From JAIBJN01 sp963775395 (GTDB lineage Bacteria; Actinomycetota; Thermoleophilia; Gaiellales; Gaiellaceae): DNA of 64,000 nt. The stretch's first letter is position 1, and each line of letters opens with the position of its first letter. Shown in pieces: positions 35,224 through 44,574 of the stretch. The notes below the pieces were generated by a model. That model was given only the letters and a program-made list of their open reading frames with translations. It was not told the DNA's origin and made no database searches. The translations under genes and the position numbers were made by a program. The stretch spans positions 62,001 to 126,000 of the forward strand of contig CAVZIX010000020.1 of NCBI GenBank assembly GCA_963775395.1, given 5' to 3'.

Positions 35224-35842
35224 ACTCCTCGCCGCCCTCGTAGACCTCCTTCTTCCAGAGAGGGACGTCGACCTTGAGCGTGTCGATCGCCTCCTTGCAG
35301 GCGGCGAGGGCGTGCTCCCGGTGCGGCGCCGAGACCGCGATGGCGACGCTCGTCTCGCCGATCCCGACCCGGCCGATTCTGTGCGTGATCGCGACGCGGC
35401 AGAGCTCGTAGCGTTCCCGCAGGGTGTTCGCGATCTCCTCCATGATCTTCTCCGCCATGCCCTCGTAGGCCTCGTATTCGAGGTACAGGACCGAGCGGCC
35501 GCGCGAGCGGACGCGCGTCGTCCCCAGGAACGTGGCCACTGCTCCGGCCTGGTCGTCCGCGACCTCGGCGATGACGGCTCCGACGTCGATCGGGTCTTCA
35601 GTCAGCCGGAACTCACCGCCCGAGACCGGCGGGATGAGCGCGACCTCGTCGCCCTCGGAGAGCCGGCGGTCAGGCGACGCGTACTCCTTGTTCACCGCGT
35701 AGAGGAGCCCCTCGGGCTCCTCGCCGAGCCCGAGCGGCGCCCAGACGTCGGCGACGCGGGCGCCGTCATCGAGCTCCAGGTCGCGCTCACCCTCGCGGGC
35801 GCGCTCCCGCAGGCCGGCGAAGAGCTTCACCGTGATACGCAC
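35204..35842 (-). CDS. Fused MoaD-MoaE molybdopterin synthase, 212 aa
   Basis: Molybdopterin synthase makes molybdopterin from cyclic pyranopterin phosphate, using a thiocarboxylate on the C-terminal Gly-Gly of MoaD. Here residues 1-76 are MoaD, ending PPVSGG, and MoaE follows directly (EFRLTEDPIDVGAVI, AYEGMAEKIM, RIGRVGIGETSVAIAVSAPHR, VPLWKKEVYEGG). The Gly-Gly is thus internal, so the chain should need cleavage after Gly76, as reported for the fused MoaX of Mycobacterium tuberculosis. It is monocistronic. No other moa genes are nearby. Confidence 0.87.
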   Translation of the reverse strand: MRITVKLFAGLRERAREGERDLELDDGARVADVWAPLGLGEEPEGLLYAVNKEYASPDRRLSEGDEVALIPPVSGGEFRLTEDPIDVGAVIAEVADDQAGAVATFLGTTRVRSRGRSVLYLEYEAYEGMAEKIMEEIANTLRERYELCRVAITHRIGRVGIGETSVAIAVSAPHREHALAACKEAIDTLKVDVPLWKKEVYEGGEEWVGRGS

Positions 35843-35856
35843 GACCCGAGCCTAGA

Positions 35857-37191
35857 TCACGCGGCGCGGTCGAGCGTGGCCGCCGAAGCCTCGAGCGCGG
35901 CGAACGCCTCGGGACAGATTCTGAGGCCGGCGTCACCGCGCATCAGCTCGAGCGCCTGCTCCATCTGCATCGGCTGTCGGTACGGGCGATCCGCGGTCAT
36001 CGCCTCGAAGATGTCGGCGACGGCCAGGACGCGCGCGGGCAGGCCCAGCTCGTCGCCATGCACGCCGCGGTGGTAGCCCGAGCCGTCCAGCTTCTCGTGG
36101 TGAGCGGCCGCGATGTTGGCGATGTCGGCGAAGCGGGTGACCCGCCGCAGGATCTGCTCGGTGACGAGCGGATGGCGCTTGACGGCCGCGAACTCCTCCT
36201 CGGTCAGCTTCCCCGGCTTGTCCAGGATCAGGTTCGAGATCGCGAGCTTGCCGATGTCGTGGAGCCGGCCCGCACGGCGCAGGTCGCGCAGCGACTCCTC
36301 GGGAAACCCGAGCCTCGTCGCCGTCGCCACCGCGATCTCGGCCACCCGCTCCGAGTGCCGGAACGTGTACGGGGACTTCGCGTCGATCACCTGGGCGAAC
36401 GCCTCGGCCACCCGGTCGAGCCGAGCCTCGTCGGCGATGACCAACCGGTCATCGGGCTCGAGCGCGGTGACGCGAGCCCCGGCGTCCTGGCTCTCGACGC
36501 CGCGCCAGAACTCCCGGTCGGCGCCGGCGGAGCGGAGGGTCCGGACGAGGGTTGGGTCGAACCAGCGTCCGCTCCGCTTCTCGGCCATCTCGAGCGCGGC
36601 CTCGAGCCCGTGCTCGCGCAGGAACACCTCGGTCGTCTGTGCGAGGCACGCGATGCGGGCGAGGATGGGGATCTCCTCGCCCGCCAGGCCGTGCGGATGC
36701 CCCTTTCCGTCCCAGTGCTCGTCGATGCTGTAGATCGTCTGGGCCGTCGCCTCGGGGAGCTCCAGCATCCGCGCGATCTCGGCACCTCGCTCGCAGCGTG
36801 TCTCGGTGACCTCGCGCATCGTGCGGGCGCCGGCGGCGAGCACGCGCAGGAGATCTCGGACGCCGCCCGAGTTCCGGACGATGTAGGCGAGGGCCTCGGG
36901 CAGGCGTGTCTGGTCGATCCTCTTCGCGTTGCGCTTGGCGACATGGTCGTCGGCCCCGTACAGGGAGGACAGCCTCGCCGCGTTGGACGAGCAGCCCAGG
37001 TCCTTGAGGAGCAGCCCGTAGAAGAGCGCCGAGCGGTCGGCGGGCTCGAGCTCGAGGTTCTCGGCGAGGCGCATCCCGATGAGACAGGTGCGGGTGGCGT
37101 GGCCTGCCGGATGGCCGTCGGAGATGTCGAGCGCGTGTGAGAGGGCGGCCATCACCTCCGACAGCCGCAGGTCGACGTCCATCAGCCGCAT
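35857..37191 (-). CDS. HD-GYP domain protein with a degenerate N-terminal HD domain, 444 aa
   Basis: A predicted c-di-GMP phosphodiesterase or signalling protein. The C-terminal HD-GYP domain is intact: HDIGK near 313, then HHEKLDGSGYHRG near 365 and DIFEAMTADRPYR. The N-terminal half resembles a second HD domain in which the metal motif is weakened (LLLKDLGCS where HDLG is expected), though DEHWDGKGHPHG remains. The two-domain layout occurs in actinobacterial response proteins. No membrane segment is seen. It is divergent from the methylmalonyl-CoA mutase gene and may be monocistronic. Confidence 0.85.
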   Translation of the reverse strand: MRLMDVDLRLSEVMAALSHALDISDGHPAGHATRTCLIGMRLAENLELEPADRSALFYGLLLKDLGCSSNAARLSSLYGADDHVAKRNAKRIDQTRLPEALAYIVRNSGGVRDLLRVLAAGARTMREVTETRCERGAEIARMLELPEATAQTIYSIDEHWDGKGHPHGLAGEEIPILARIACLAQTTEVFLREHGLEAALEMAEKRSGRWFDPTLVRTLRSAGADREFWRGVESQDAGARVTALEPDDRLVIADEARLDRVAEAFAQVIDAKSPYTFRHSERVAEIAVATATRLGFPEESLRDLRRAGRLHDIGKLAISNLILDKPGKLTEEEFAAVKRHPLVTEQILRRVTRFADIANIAAAHHEKLDGSGYHRGVHGDELGLPARVLAVADIFEAMTADRPYRQPMQMEQALELMRGDAGLRICPEAFAALEASAATLDRAA

Positions 37192-37237
37192 GATTCCAGG
37201 ATTGGCTCGCCGCGGCCGCGTGGCCGACCCTCGAAAG

Positions 37238-37243
37238 TAGGAT
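37238..37243 (+). promoter_or_regulatory. Putative -10 box (TAGGAT) of the mutase gene
   Basis: TAGGAT ends 7 nt before the ATG, with no Shine-Dalgarno site. It fits the leaderless pattern. Confidence 0.45.
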
Positions 37244-37250
37244 CCCTTTC

Positions 37251-38832
37251 ATGGCCACGGCGGAGAATCGCCGCGAGACCGACTCGGGAATCGAGATCAA
37301 GCCGGTCTACACGGACGAAGACGCGGCACGAGCGGCGCCCGAGCCGGGTGAGTTCCCCTTCACTCGCGGCCCCTATCCGGACATGTACCGCGGGAAGCCG
37401 TGGACGATCCGCCAGTACGCGGGCTTCGCGTCAGCGGAGGAGACGAACGCGCGCTTCCGCTATCTCCTCCAGCACGGCCAGACGGGCCTCTCGGTCGCCT
37501 TCGACCTGCCGACGCAGCTCGGCTACGACTCGGACGACCCGCGGGCCACCGGCGAGGTCGGGCGCACGGGAGTGGCGATCGACTCCCTGGTGGACATGGA
37601 GGTCCTGTTTGCCGAGATCCCGCTGGGCGAGGTGTCGACGTCGATGACGATCAACGCGCCCGCCGCGCTGCTCCTGCTCCTCTACGAGCTCGTCGGGGAG
37701 AAGCAGGGCGTCCCGCGGTGAGCGGCTGCGGGGGACGGTCCAGAACGACATCCTCAAGGAGTACGTGGCCCGCGGGAACTACATCTTCCCGCCGCGGCCC
37801 TCGATGCGGATCACGACGGACCTGTTCGCCTACTGCCACGAGCGGCTGCCGCGCTGGAACACGATCTCGATCTCCGGGTACCACATCCGCGAGGCGGGGG
37901 CGACCGCCGTGCAGGAGCTCGCGTTCACGCTCGCGCACGGGATCGCCTACTGCGAAGCGGCCGTGGCCGCGGGGCTGTCGCCGGACGAGTTCGGCGAGCG
38001 GCTCTCGTTTTTCTTCAACGCGCACAACCACTTCTTCCAGGAGGTGGCGAAGTTCCGGGCGGCGCGGACGCTGTGGGCGCGCATCATGCGCGACAGGTTC
38101 GGGGCGACGAACCCGAAGGCGCAGGCGCTGCGCTTCCACGCGCAGACGGGCGGCTCGACCCTGACGGCGCAGCAGCCGGAGAACAACGTCGTGCGGGTCG
38201 CCGTGCAGGCGCTCTCCGCCGTGTGCGGCGGGGCGCAGTCGATCCACACGAACGCCTTCGACGAGGCGCTGGCGCTCCCGACCGAGCGCAGCGCGCGCAT
38301 CGCGCTGCGGACGCAGCAGATCCTCCAGCACGAGGCCGGCGGGACGGACACGGCCGATCCCCTCGGCGGCGCGTACTTCCTCGAGTCCCTGACGCGCGAG
38401 CTCGAAGAGCGGGCGACCGAGTTGATTGCGCAGATCGACGAGCTGGGGGGCGCCGTCTCGGCCGTCGAGCAGGGGTTCACCCAGCACGAGATCGAGGAGG
38501 CGGCCTACGAGTTCGAACGGCAGGTCGAGTCCGGGGAGCGCGTCGTCGTCGGGGTGAATCGCTTCGCGGAGCACGACGAGGAGGAGATGGAGCTCCACCG
38601 CCTCGACCCGGAGTCCGAGCAGCGCCAGGTCGAGCGAACGCGGCGGCTGCGAGCCGAGCGCGACGCCGGCGCCGCGGAGGCGGCTCTGGCTCGCGTCCTG
38701 GAGGCCGCCCGCGGCGACGCCAACCTGCTCCCTCCGATGCGCGAGGCCCTGGCCGCGCACTGCACCGTCGGGGAGATCTGCAACGCCCTCCGCGATGAGT
38801 TCGGCACGTACGACGCGCACCTCGCACCGTGA
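37251..38832 (+). CDS. Methylmalonyl-CoA mutase large (catalytic) subunit, frameshifted
   Basis: The catalytic subunit of a B12-dependent acyl-CoA mutase that carries no B12-binding domain, so it must pair with a small cobalamin-binding subunit encoded elsewhere. Landmarks are RGPYPDMYRGKPWTIRQYAGF, GLSVAFDLPTQLGYDSD and, later, SISGYHIREAGATAVQE and RFHAQTGGSTLTAQQP. The frame breaks at 37719, where VPR is followed by TGA; a one-base insertion (T) would allow ERLRGTVQNDILKEY to connect the two halves into about 527 residues. It leads an apparent operon with an acetyltransferase. Likely a sequence error. Confidence 0.87.
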
Positions 38833-39344
38833 GGCTCGAGGACGGCGACGTCGTCTTACGGCCGTTCGTGGATGACGATGCGCCGGCGATCGTCGCCGCC
38901 TGCCAGGACCCCGAGATCCCGCGCTGGACGAGCGTTCCCTCGCCGTACACCGAGGCGGACGCGCGCGCCTTTCTCATGGGCGCGCCGAACGTGCACACGT
39001 TCGCGGTCGTCGACCGGGACACGGGAGCGCTGCTTGGCTCGGTCGGGTTCCAGCTCCTGAATCACTCGCGCGCGACGTTCGGCTACTGGGTCGCGCGGGA
39101 GGCCCGCGGGCGCGGCGTGGCGACGCGTGCTCTCCGCGTCCTCTCGCGCTATGCGCTGCGCGAGCGCGGGCTCGCTCGCGTGCAGCTCATCGTCGAGCCG
39201 GAGAACGTCGCGTCGATCCGCGTCGCCGAGAACGCGGGCTTCAAGCGCGAGGCGCTGCTGCGCTCCTACATCGAGCTGCATGGCAGGCGGCGCGATGTGT
39301 ACCTGTACGCCCTGCTCGCCGAGGACCTGAGCGCCGAGACCTGA
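38829..39344 (+). CDS. GNAT acetyltransferase (RimJ/RimL-like), 171 aa
   Basis: An acetyl-CoA-dependent N-acetyltransferase of the RimJ/RimL subgroup, which acetylates protein N-termini or small amines. The typical start LRPFVDDDAPAIVAAC is followed by the acetyl-CoA loop ARGRGVATRALRVL near residue 98 and the ENVASIRVAENAGF motif near 125. The GTG start overlaps the mutase stop (GTGA), so translation is coupled. The functional link to the mutase is unclear. A stem-loop terminator follows. Confidence 0.83.
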   Translation: MRLEDGDVVLRPFVDDDAPAIVAACQDPEIPRWTSVPSPYTEADARAFLMGAPNVHTFAVVDRDTGALLGSVGFQLLNHSRATFGYWVAREARGRGVATRALRVLSRYALRERGLARVQLIVEPENVASIRVAENAGFKREALLRSYIELHGRRRDVYLYALLAEDLSAET

Positions 39345-39353
39345 GTTAGACGC

Positions 39354-39384
39354 GCGGAGGGGCCGGCCGCGGGCCTCCCTCCGC
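39354..39384 (+). terminator. Terminator after the acetyltransferase gene
   Basis: GCGGAGGG (39354-39361) pairs with CCCTCCGC (39377-39384); the loop contains a further GGCC/GGCC pairing. It lies 10 nt after the stop codon. Confidence 0.55.
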
Positions 39385-39451
39385 TTCGAGCGTAACCGGC
39401 AGAAACGCACGCGTGGCGCGCGGAATGTGCCGAATCACGCGCGAGCCGAAG

Positions 39452-39457
39452 TAAGCT
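39452..39457 (+). promoter_or_regulatory. Putative -10 box (TAAGCT) of pccB
   Basis: TAAGCT ends 7 nt before the ATG of the carboxyltransferase gene, with no Shine-Dalgarno site. Confidence 0.45.
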
Positions 39458-39464
39458 CCCGCGC

Positions 39465-41036
39465 ATGGCCAAGGCCGAGGACCTCCAGTCGACCCAGGCG
39501 AAGCTGGCGGCGCTCCAGCGCTTGCGCGAGGAGGCGCTCCACGCCGGGGACGAGAAGGCGGTCGGCCGCCAGCGCGAGCGCGGGAAGCTCCTGGCCCGCG
39601 AGCGGCTCGAGAAGCTCCTCGACCCGGGCAGCTTCGTCGAGCTCGACCGCTACGTCCGTCACCGCAACCCGCACTTCGGGATGATGGAGCGCCGCCCCTG
39701 GGGCGATGCCGTCGTCACCGGCTACGGGACGATCTTCGACCGCAAGGTCTTCGTCTTCTCGCAGGACTTCACCGTCTTCGGCGGCACCCTGTCGGAGGCG
39801 TTCGCCGAGAAGATCTGCAAGGTCATGGACCTCGCACTCAAGTTCGGCTGCCCGCTCATCGGCATCAACGATTCCGGAGGCGCGCGCATCCAGGAGGGCG
39901 TCGTCTCGCTGGGCGGCTACGCGGAGATCTTCTGGCGCAACGTTCAAGCCTCCGGAGTGATCCCGCAGATCAGCCTGATCATGGGGCCTTGCGCCGGCGG
40001 CGCCGTCTACTCGCCGGCCATGACCGACTTCGTGCTCATGGTCAAGGAGAGCTCGTACATGTTCATCACGGGCCCCGAGGTCGTGAAGACGGTCACCGGT
40101 GAGGAGGTGACCTTCGAGGAGCTCGGCGGCGCGCTGACGCACGCGTCCAAGTCCGGAGTCGCGCACTTCGCGGCCGACGACGAGGAGACCTGCCTCGAGG
40201 ACGCCCGCTACCTCCTCTCCTTTCTCCCGCAGAACAACGTCGACCCGCCCCCGTACTTTGCGCCCTCTGATCCGACCGACCGCGAAGACCCGGAGCTCGA
40301 CACGCTCATCCCGGACGAGCCGACGAAGCCCTACGACATGCGCTCGGTCGTGGAGCGCGTCGTCGACGACGGCGAGTTCCTCGAGGTCCACCAGCTCTGG
40401 GCCGAGAACATCGTCTGCGGCTTCGCGCGGCTCGGCGGCCACCCGGTGGGGATCGTCGGCAACAACCCGCGCGCGCTCGCCGGGACGCTCGACATCGACT
40501 CCTCCGTCAAGGCCGCCCGCTTCGTCCGCTTCTGCGACGGCTTCAACATCCCGCTCGTCACCTTCGTGGACGTGCCGGGCTTCCTGCCCGGGACGGCGCA
40601 GGAGTGGGGCGGGATCATCCGTCACGGCGCGAAGCTGCTCTACGCGTACTCGGAGGCGACCGTCCCCAAGATCGCCTTGATCACGCGCAAGGCCTACGGC
40701 GGCGCCTACGACGTCATGAGCTCGAAGCACATCCGTGCCGACTTCAACTTCGCCTGGCCGACCGCCGAGGTGGCCGTGATGGGGCCTGAAGGGGCGGTGA
40801 ACATCGTCTTCCGCAAGGAGCTCGAGGAGGCGGACGACCCGGAGGCGCGCCGCGCGGAGCTGATCGCCGACTACAAGGCGCAGTTCGCCAACCCGTACAC
40901 GGCGGCGGAGCGCGGCTACGTCGACGACGTGATCGAGCCCAGGCGCACGCGCGCGGTGCTCTGCGACGCGCTTGCGACCGCGCTCGCCAAGCGCGAGCGG
41001 CGGCCGCCCCGGAAGCACGGCAACATTCCTCTCTGA
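39465..41036 (+). CDS. pccB: Acyl-CoA carboxylase carboxyltransferase subunit (propionyl-CoA type), 523 aa
   Basis: The carboxyltransferase that moves CO2 from carboxybiotin to propionyl- or acetyl-CoA. N- and C-lobe motifs are present: RERLEKLLDPGSFVELD near 45, GINDSGGARIQEGV near 133 and GPCAGGAVYSPAMTDF near 175, then FVDVPGFLPGT near 367 and KAYGGAYDVM near 407. Length is standard. It is probably the partner of the biotin carboxylase-BCCP gene at 52 kb. With the mutase and succinyl-CoA synthetase genes it completes the propionyl-CoA to succinate route, but substrate preference cannot be proven from sequence. Confidence 0.9.
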   Translation: MAKAEDLQSTQAKLAALQRLREEALHAGDEKAVGRQRERGKLLARERLEKLLDPGSFVELDRYVRHRNPHFGMMERRPWGDAVVTGYGTIFDRKVFVFSQDFTVFGGTLSEAFAEKICKVMDLALKFGCPLIGINDSGGARIQEGVVSLGGYAEIFWRNVQASGVIPQISLIMGPCAGGAVYSPAMTDFVLMVKESSYMFITGPEVVKTVTGEEVTFEELGGALTHASKSGVAHFAADDEETCLEDARYLLSFLPQNNVDPPPYFAPSDPTDREDPELDTLIPDEPTKPYDMRSVVERVVDDGEFLEVHQLWAENIVCGFARLGGHPVGIVGNNPRALAGTLDIDSSVKAARFVRFCDGFNIPLVTFVDVPGFLPGTAQEWGGIIRHGAKLLYAYSEATVPKIALITRKAYGGAYDVMSSKHIRADFNFAWPTAEVAVMGPEGAVNIVFRKELEEADDPEARRAELIADYKAQFANPYTAAERGYVDDVIEPRRTRAVLCDALATALAKRERRPPRKHGNIPL

Positions 41037-41040
41037 GACC

Positions 41041-41067
41041 TGTCGATCCGGGCGAAGCCCGTTCGTC
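41041..41067 (+). promoter_or_regulatory. Candidate ECF42 sigma-dependent promoter
   Basis: TGTCGA (41041-41046), a 17-nt spacer and CGTC (41064-41067) resemble the -35 and -10 elements described for ECF42 sigma factors. The DGPF gene starts about 50 nt downstream and the ECF42 gene follows it, so autoregulation is likely. Confidence 0.55.
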
Positions 41068-41120
41068 GTCTCTGTGAAGGCGGCGAATCGCGCCGCATCA
41101 CGACAACGGGAGGTTCTGCG

Positions 41121-41516
41121 ATGAAGTATCTGCTGACGCTCTGGGGCGACGAGGCACGCTGGGCGGACCGCACGCCCGAGGAGATGCAGGAGAGCATGAA
41201 GGCGTGGGACGCCTACACGGTCGAGGTCAAGGACGCCGGCGCGTTTCTCGGCGGTGAGGGCCTGCAGCCGACTGCGACGGCAACGACGGTCGCGATCCAG
41301 GCGGACGGCAACCAGATCGTCACCGACGGGCCGTTCGCCGAGACGAAGGAGACGCTCGGCGGCTTCTACCTGCTCGAGTGCGAGAACCTGGACGAGGCGA
41401 TCGCCTGGGCGCGCAAGATCCCCATGCCGGGCGGCAAGGTCGAGGTGCGGCCCGTGATGGACTACGACGCGGCGGGCTCGGAGGCACACTCGAACGCAGC
41501 GGAGGCCCGGCGGTAG
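41121..41516 (+). CDS. DGPF/YCII-related domain protein, 131 aa
   Basis: A small YCII-fold protein containing the DGPF motif (IVTDGPFAETKETLGGFYLLE near residues 68-88), which gives the family its name. Such proteins are the constant genetic partners of ECF42 sigma factors; they are probably enzymes or sensors, with no proven activity. The strong ribosome site GGGAGG lies 9 nt before the ATG. Its stop overlaps the presumed start region of the sigma factor gene. Regulation by the ECF42-like promoter upstream is expected. Confidence 0.85.
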   Translation: MKYLLTLWGDEARWADRTPEEMQESMKAWDAYTVEVKDAGAFLGGEGLQPTATATTVAIQADGNQIVTDGPFAETKETLGGFYLLECENLDEAIAWARKIPMPGGKVEVRPVMDYDAAGSEAHSNAAEARR

Positions 41517-42751
41517 GCGCGCCGGACGAGGCCGTCGACCGTCTGTTCCGGGAGGAGTCGGGACGGGCGGTCGCGGCGCTCATCCGCGTCCTCGGCGACT
41601 TCGACCTCGCCGAGGAGGCGGTCCAGGACGCGTTCCTGGTCGCGCTCGAGGTCTGGCCCCGGCGCGGGCTGCCCCGCAATCCCGGTGCGTGGATCACGAC
41701 GACGGCCCGGAACAAGGCGATCGACAGGATCCGGCGCGCCCGCAGGCTCGAGGACAAGGTGCGCGAGCTGGAGGCGCTCGTGCCGGCGGGCGAGGAGGAC
41801 GAGATCGACGACAGCTCCATCCCGGACGATCGGCTCCGGCTGATCTTCACCTGCTGCCATCCGGCGCTGGCGCCGGAGGCGCGCGTCGCGCTCACGCTAC
41901 GGACCCTCGGCGGCCTCCAGACGCCCGAGATCGCCCGCGCGTTCCTGACCACGGAGCCGGCGATGCAGCAGCGGCTCGTCCGTGCGAAGCGCAAGATCGC
42001 GGGCGCCCGCATCCCCTACGTCGTCCCGCCCGACCACGAGCTTCCCGATCGCCTCGCCTCGGTGCTCGCCTCGCTCTATCTCATCTTCAACGAGGGCTAC
42101 GCGGCGACGGCCGGCGAGGCGCTCGTCCGCCGCGAGCTCTGCGCGGAGGCCATTCGCCTGGCGCGGGTCCTGCGGTCGCTCATGCCGGACGAGCCCGAGG
42201 CGGCCGGCCTGCTCGCGCTCATGCTCCTCCAGGACTCTCGTCGCGATGCCCGCACCGGCGCCGACGGACGGCTCGTGCTCCTGGAGGACCAGGATCGCCG
42301 GCTCTGGGACAAGGAGCAGATCGAGGAAGGGCTGGACATCGTCCGTCGGCTGAGTGTCTACGGCCCGTACGCGCTCCAGGCGGCGATCGCCGCGGAGCAC
42401 GCGCGCGCGGCGACTGCCGAGGCGACCGACTGGAGGCGCATCGTCGACCTCTACGACCTCCTCGCCGCTGTCGCGCCCGGGCCTGTCGTGAAGCTGAACC
42501 GGGCCGTTGCAATCGCGCTGGCCCACGGCGAGGAGTTCGGACTCGAGCTGATGGCGCCGCTCGACGAGGAGCTCGACGGCTACCACCTCCTCCACTCGGC
42601 GCGCGCAGACCTGCTCCGCCGCCTCGGCCGCAACGACGAGGCGGCGGCGTCCTACGAGCGTGCGCTCGAGCTCGTCCGCCAGCCCGCCCAGCGCGAGTTC
42701 CTCGAGGGGCGGCTCGCAGAGGTCACGGAACGACCCACTCGAGGTCTCTGA
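41513..42751 (+). CDS. ECF42-type RNA polymerase sigma factor, start unclear
   Basis: An extracytoplasmic-function sigma factor. Region 2 spans FREESGRAVAALIRVLGDFDLAEEAVQDAF, and region 4 has TLRTLGGLQTPEIARAFLTTE. A long C-terminal extension (about 220 residues, TPR-like; LNRAVAIALAHG and LLRRLGRNDEAAASYERAL) is typical of ECF42 and affects its activity. No anti-sigma gene is nearby, as expected. The start is a problem: the only triplet near the DGPF stop is GTA (41513), which is not a normal start codon. A longer GTG start at 41378 overlaps the DGPF gene. A base error is possible. Confidence 0.82.
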   Translation, partial: VGAPDEAVDRLFREESGRAVAALIRVLGDFDLAEEAVQDAFLVALEVWPRRGLPRNPGAWITTTARNKAIDRIRRARRLEDKVRELEALVPAGEEDEIDDSSIPDDRLRLIFTCCHPALAPEARVALTLRTLGGLQTPEIARAFLTTEPAMQQRLVRAKRKIAGARIPYVVPPDHELPDRLASVLASLYLIFNEGYAATAGEALVRRELCAEAIRLARVLRSLMPDEPEAAGLLALMLLQDSRRDARTGADGRLVLLEDQDRRLWDKEQIEEGLDIVRRLSVYGPYALQAAIAAEHARAATAEATDWRRIVDLYDLLAAVAPGPVVKLNRAVAIALAHGEEFGLELMAPLDEELDGYHLLHSARADLLRRLGRNDEAAASYERALELVRQPAQREFLEGRLAEVTERPTRGL

Positions 42752-44535
42752 CCGCGAGCGGCAGCGAAACGACCTCGCCCGAGATCGGGGCGACGAGCAT
42801 GATCGACTGCGGCGTCGCAACCGCGGCCACGAGCTGATCCGGAGCCCACGCGACGGCCCGACCGTTGGGGAAGGTGAGCGCCCGGCGACCGCCGCTGTCG
42901 AAGAAGACGACGCCGACGTCGGTTCGGGCGGCGACCATCCCCGTCGTGCTCACGCGGAGGCCCTCGATCGTGCGCGCCGTGAAGGACGGCGACATGGCGA
43001 GCTGGCCCTCCGTCAGCAGGGCGATCGTCGCGCTGTCGCCCGAGCGCACGACGGCCCAGATCTGCTGGTCGCTCGCCCACACGACCTCTTCGAGGGCGGA
43101 GGGGCGGCCCAGCCGCTCGCGGAGCTCCGCACGTGAGATGAGGACGTGTTCTCCTCCGGAATCAGCCTGGTAGAGCTCGCCGTCGCGGACGAAGGTCAGC
43201 TTCCCGTCCGGCATCCACGCGGGGGCGCATGCGCCCGGATAGCCGACGAAGAGCTCCCCGTTCTCGAGGACGTCCACGGCGTGATTCCGGCAGACGGCGA
43301 TGCGGTCTCCACCGGGTTGCGGGTGCTCGTCCTCGGCGAGGATCTCGTCCTCGGCGCCGAGCGTGAACCGGCACGGGCTGCGCGCGCCGGCGGGCTCCTG
43401 CGCCCACGTGAGGTCGGGAATCTGGAGTGCCTGGAGCGAGCAGCCCTGCTCGTCGGCGACGCTGACCACGAGCCGTCCCGACGCTCCGGTCGGCTCGAGC
43501 CATCCCCGCGCCTCGTCCACCTCGGCGAGGGCATCGGGCTGCGCGGCCTCGCGCCACTCGAGGTCGTTCGCGACGAGCTCGAGCCGCCGGACGAGATCGG
43601 TCTCGCCGGGCCTGAACACGTACACGCTCGCCTCGGTGGCGATCGCCATCCTCCGCTCGTCGGGCGACCACGTGACCGCTCGACCGCCGCTGAGCGCGGG
43701 AACGGGGAGTTCGTTCGCGTTACGGTCGAAGAGCTGGACCTCCCCGGTGTCGACGGCGAAGTACGTGCCGAACGGGCTGACCCAGAGATCCTCGATGGAG
43801 TCGAAGAAGTGCGGTGGTTCCGAAGGGAAGCCCGTCGTCGAAGACCTCGACGAGATGCAACGGCGCCCCGCCGCGAACCTGCGCGTCGAGCACGGCGACA
43901 AGACGGTTCGGATCGAGCCAGTGGTGCTCCACCACCCGAACGTCGTCGAGGATCTCCGCGCTTCCAGGAGTGTTTGGATGCTCCGAGACGGCCAGGCGGA
44001 TCCTCCGCTGCGGCACGATCGTGTTTCCTTCCGGCCAGTCACGGATCGCCCGCCCGTCGAAGTAGGTCAGCGTCCCGTCCGGCCGCCACGCGGGCGCCGT
44101 CCCGGGAAACGGCTCCCCCTCGGGGCCGGCGTTCGTCGAGACCTGGATCGTCCCGTCCTCGCGAACCTGGAACAGCCTGCCTCGCCGCGGATCGGTGTGC
44201 GGGTCCCAGCCGGTCGTCTGGTCGCCGACCCGAGTCCCGTCCGGCGAGAGGACGAAGCGGCACTCGTCCCAGTTGGGCGCCTCGGTGGGTCGCAGGTCGG
44301 GGAGCATCGCGGCCCTGAGCTCGCAGCTCTCGTCGGTGTAGTAGAGGTTGCCTGTGAGGGCGTCCGGGTCGCTCAGCGGGACGAAGTTCGTGGGCCCGTC
44401 CTCGGTCGTGGAGGAGGTGGCCGGCTCCTCGGGTTGCCCCGCCGGCTCGTCCCCTCCGCGCAGGGCGTCCCAGCCCGCGGCGAGGGCGATCGCCGAGACG
44501 GCGACGACGACGAGCAGGGTTCCACCTCGCCGCAT
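42723..44535 (-). CDS. Membrane-anchored beta-propeller-like (TolB/WD40 type) protein, frameshifted
   Basis: A single N-terminal helix (residues about 5-22) anchors a large outer domain with repeated propeller-like strands (for example SPDGTRVGDQTTG, AVTWSPDERRMAIATEAS, PAWMPDGKLTFVRDGELY, AVAWAPDQLVAAVATPQ). The pattern resembles TolB or WD40-like repeats. The frame breaks near 43823: one frame ends FDDGLPFGTT, the other continues SEPPHFFDSIEDLWVSPFG. Deleting one C from CTTCCCTTCGG joins them into about 603 residues. The 3' end overlaps the sigma-factor gene by 29 nt. Function unknown. Confidence 0.72.
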
Positions 44536-44574
44536 CTACCGAGGATACGCCGCCCGCCTGGCGGGCGTTCCGTC

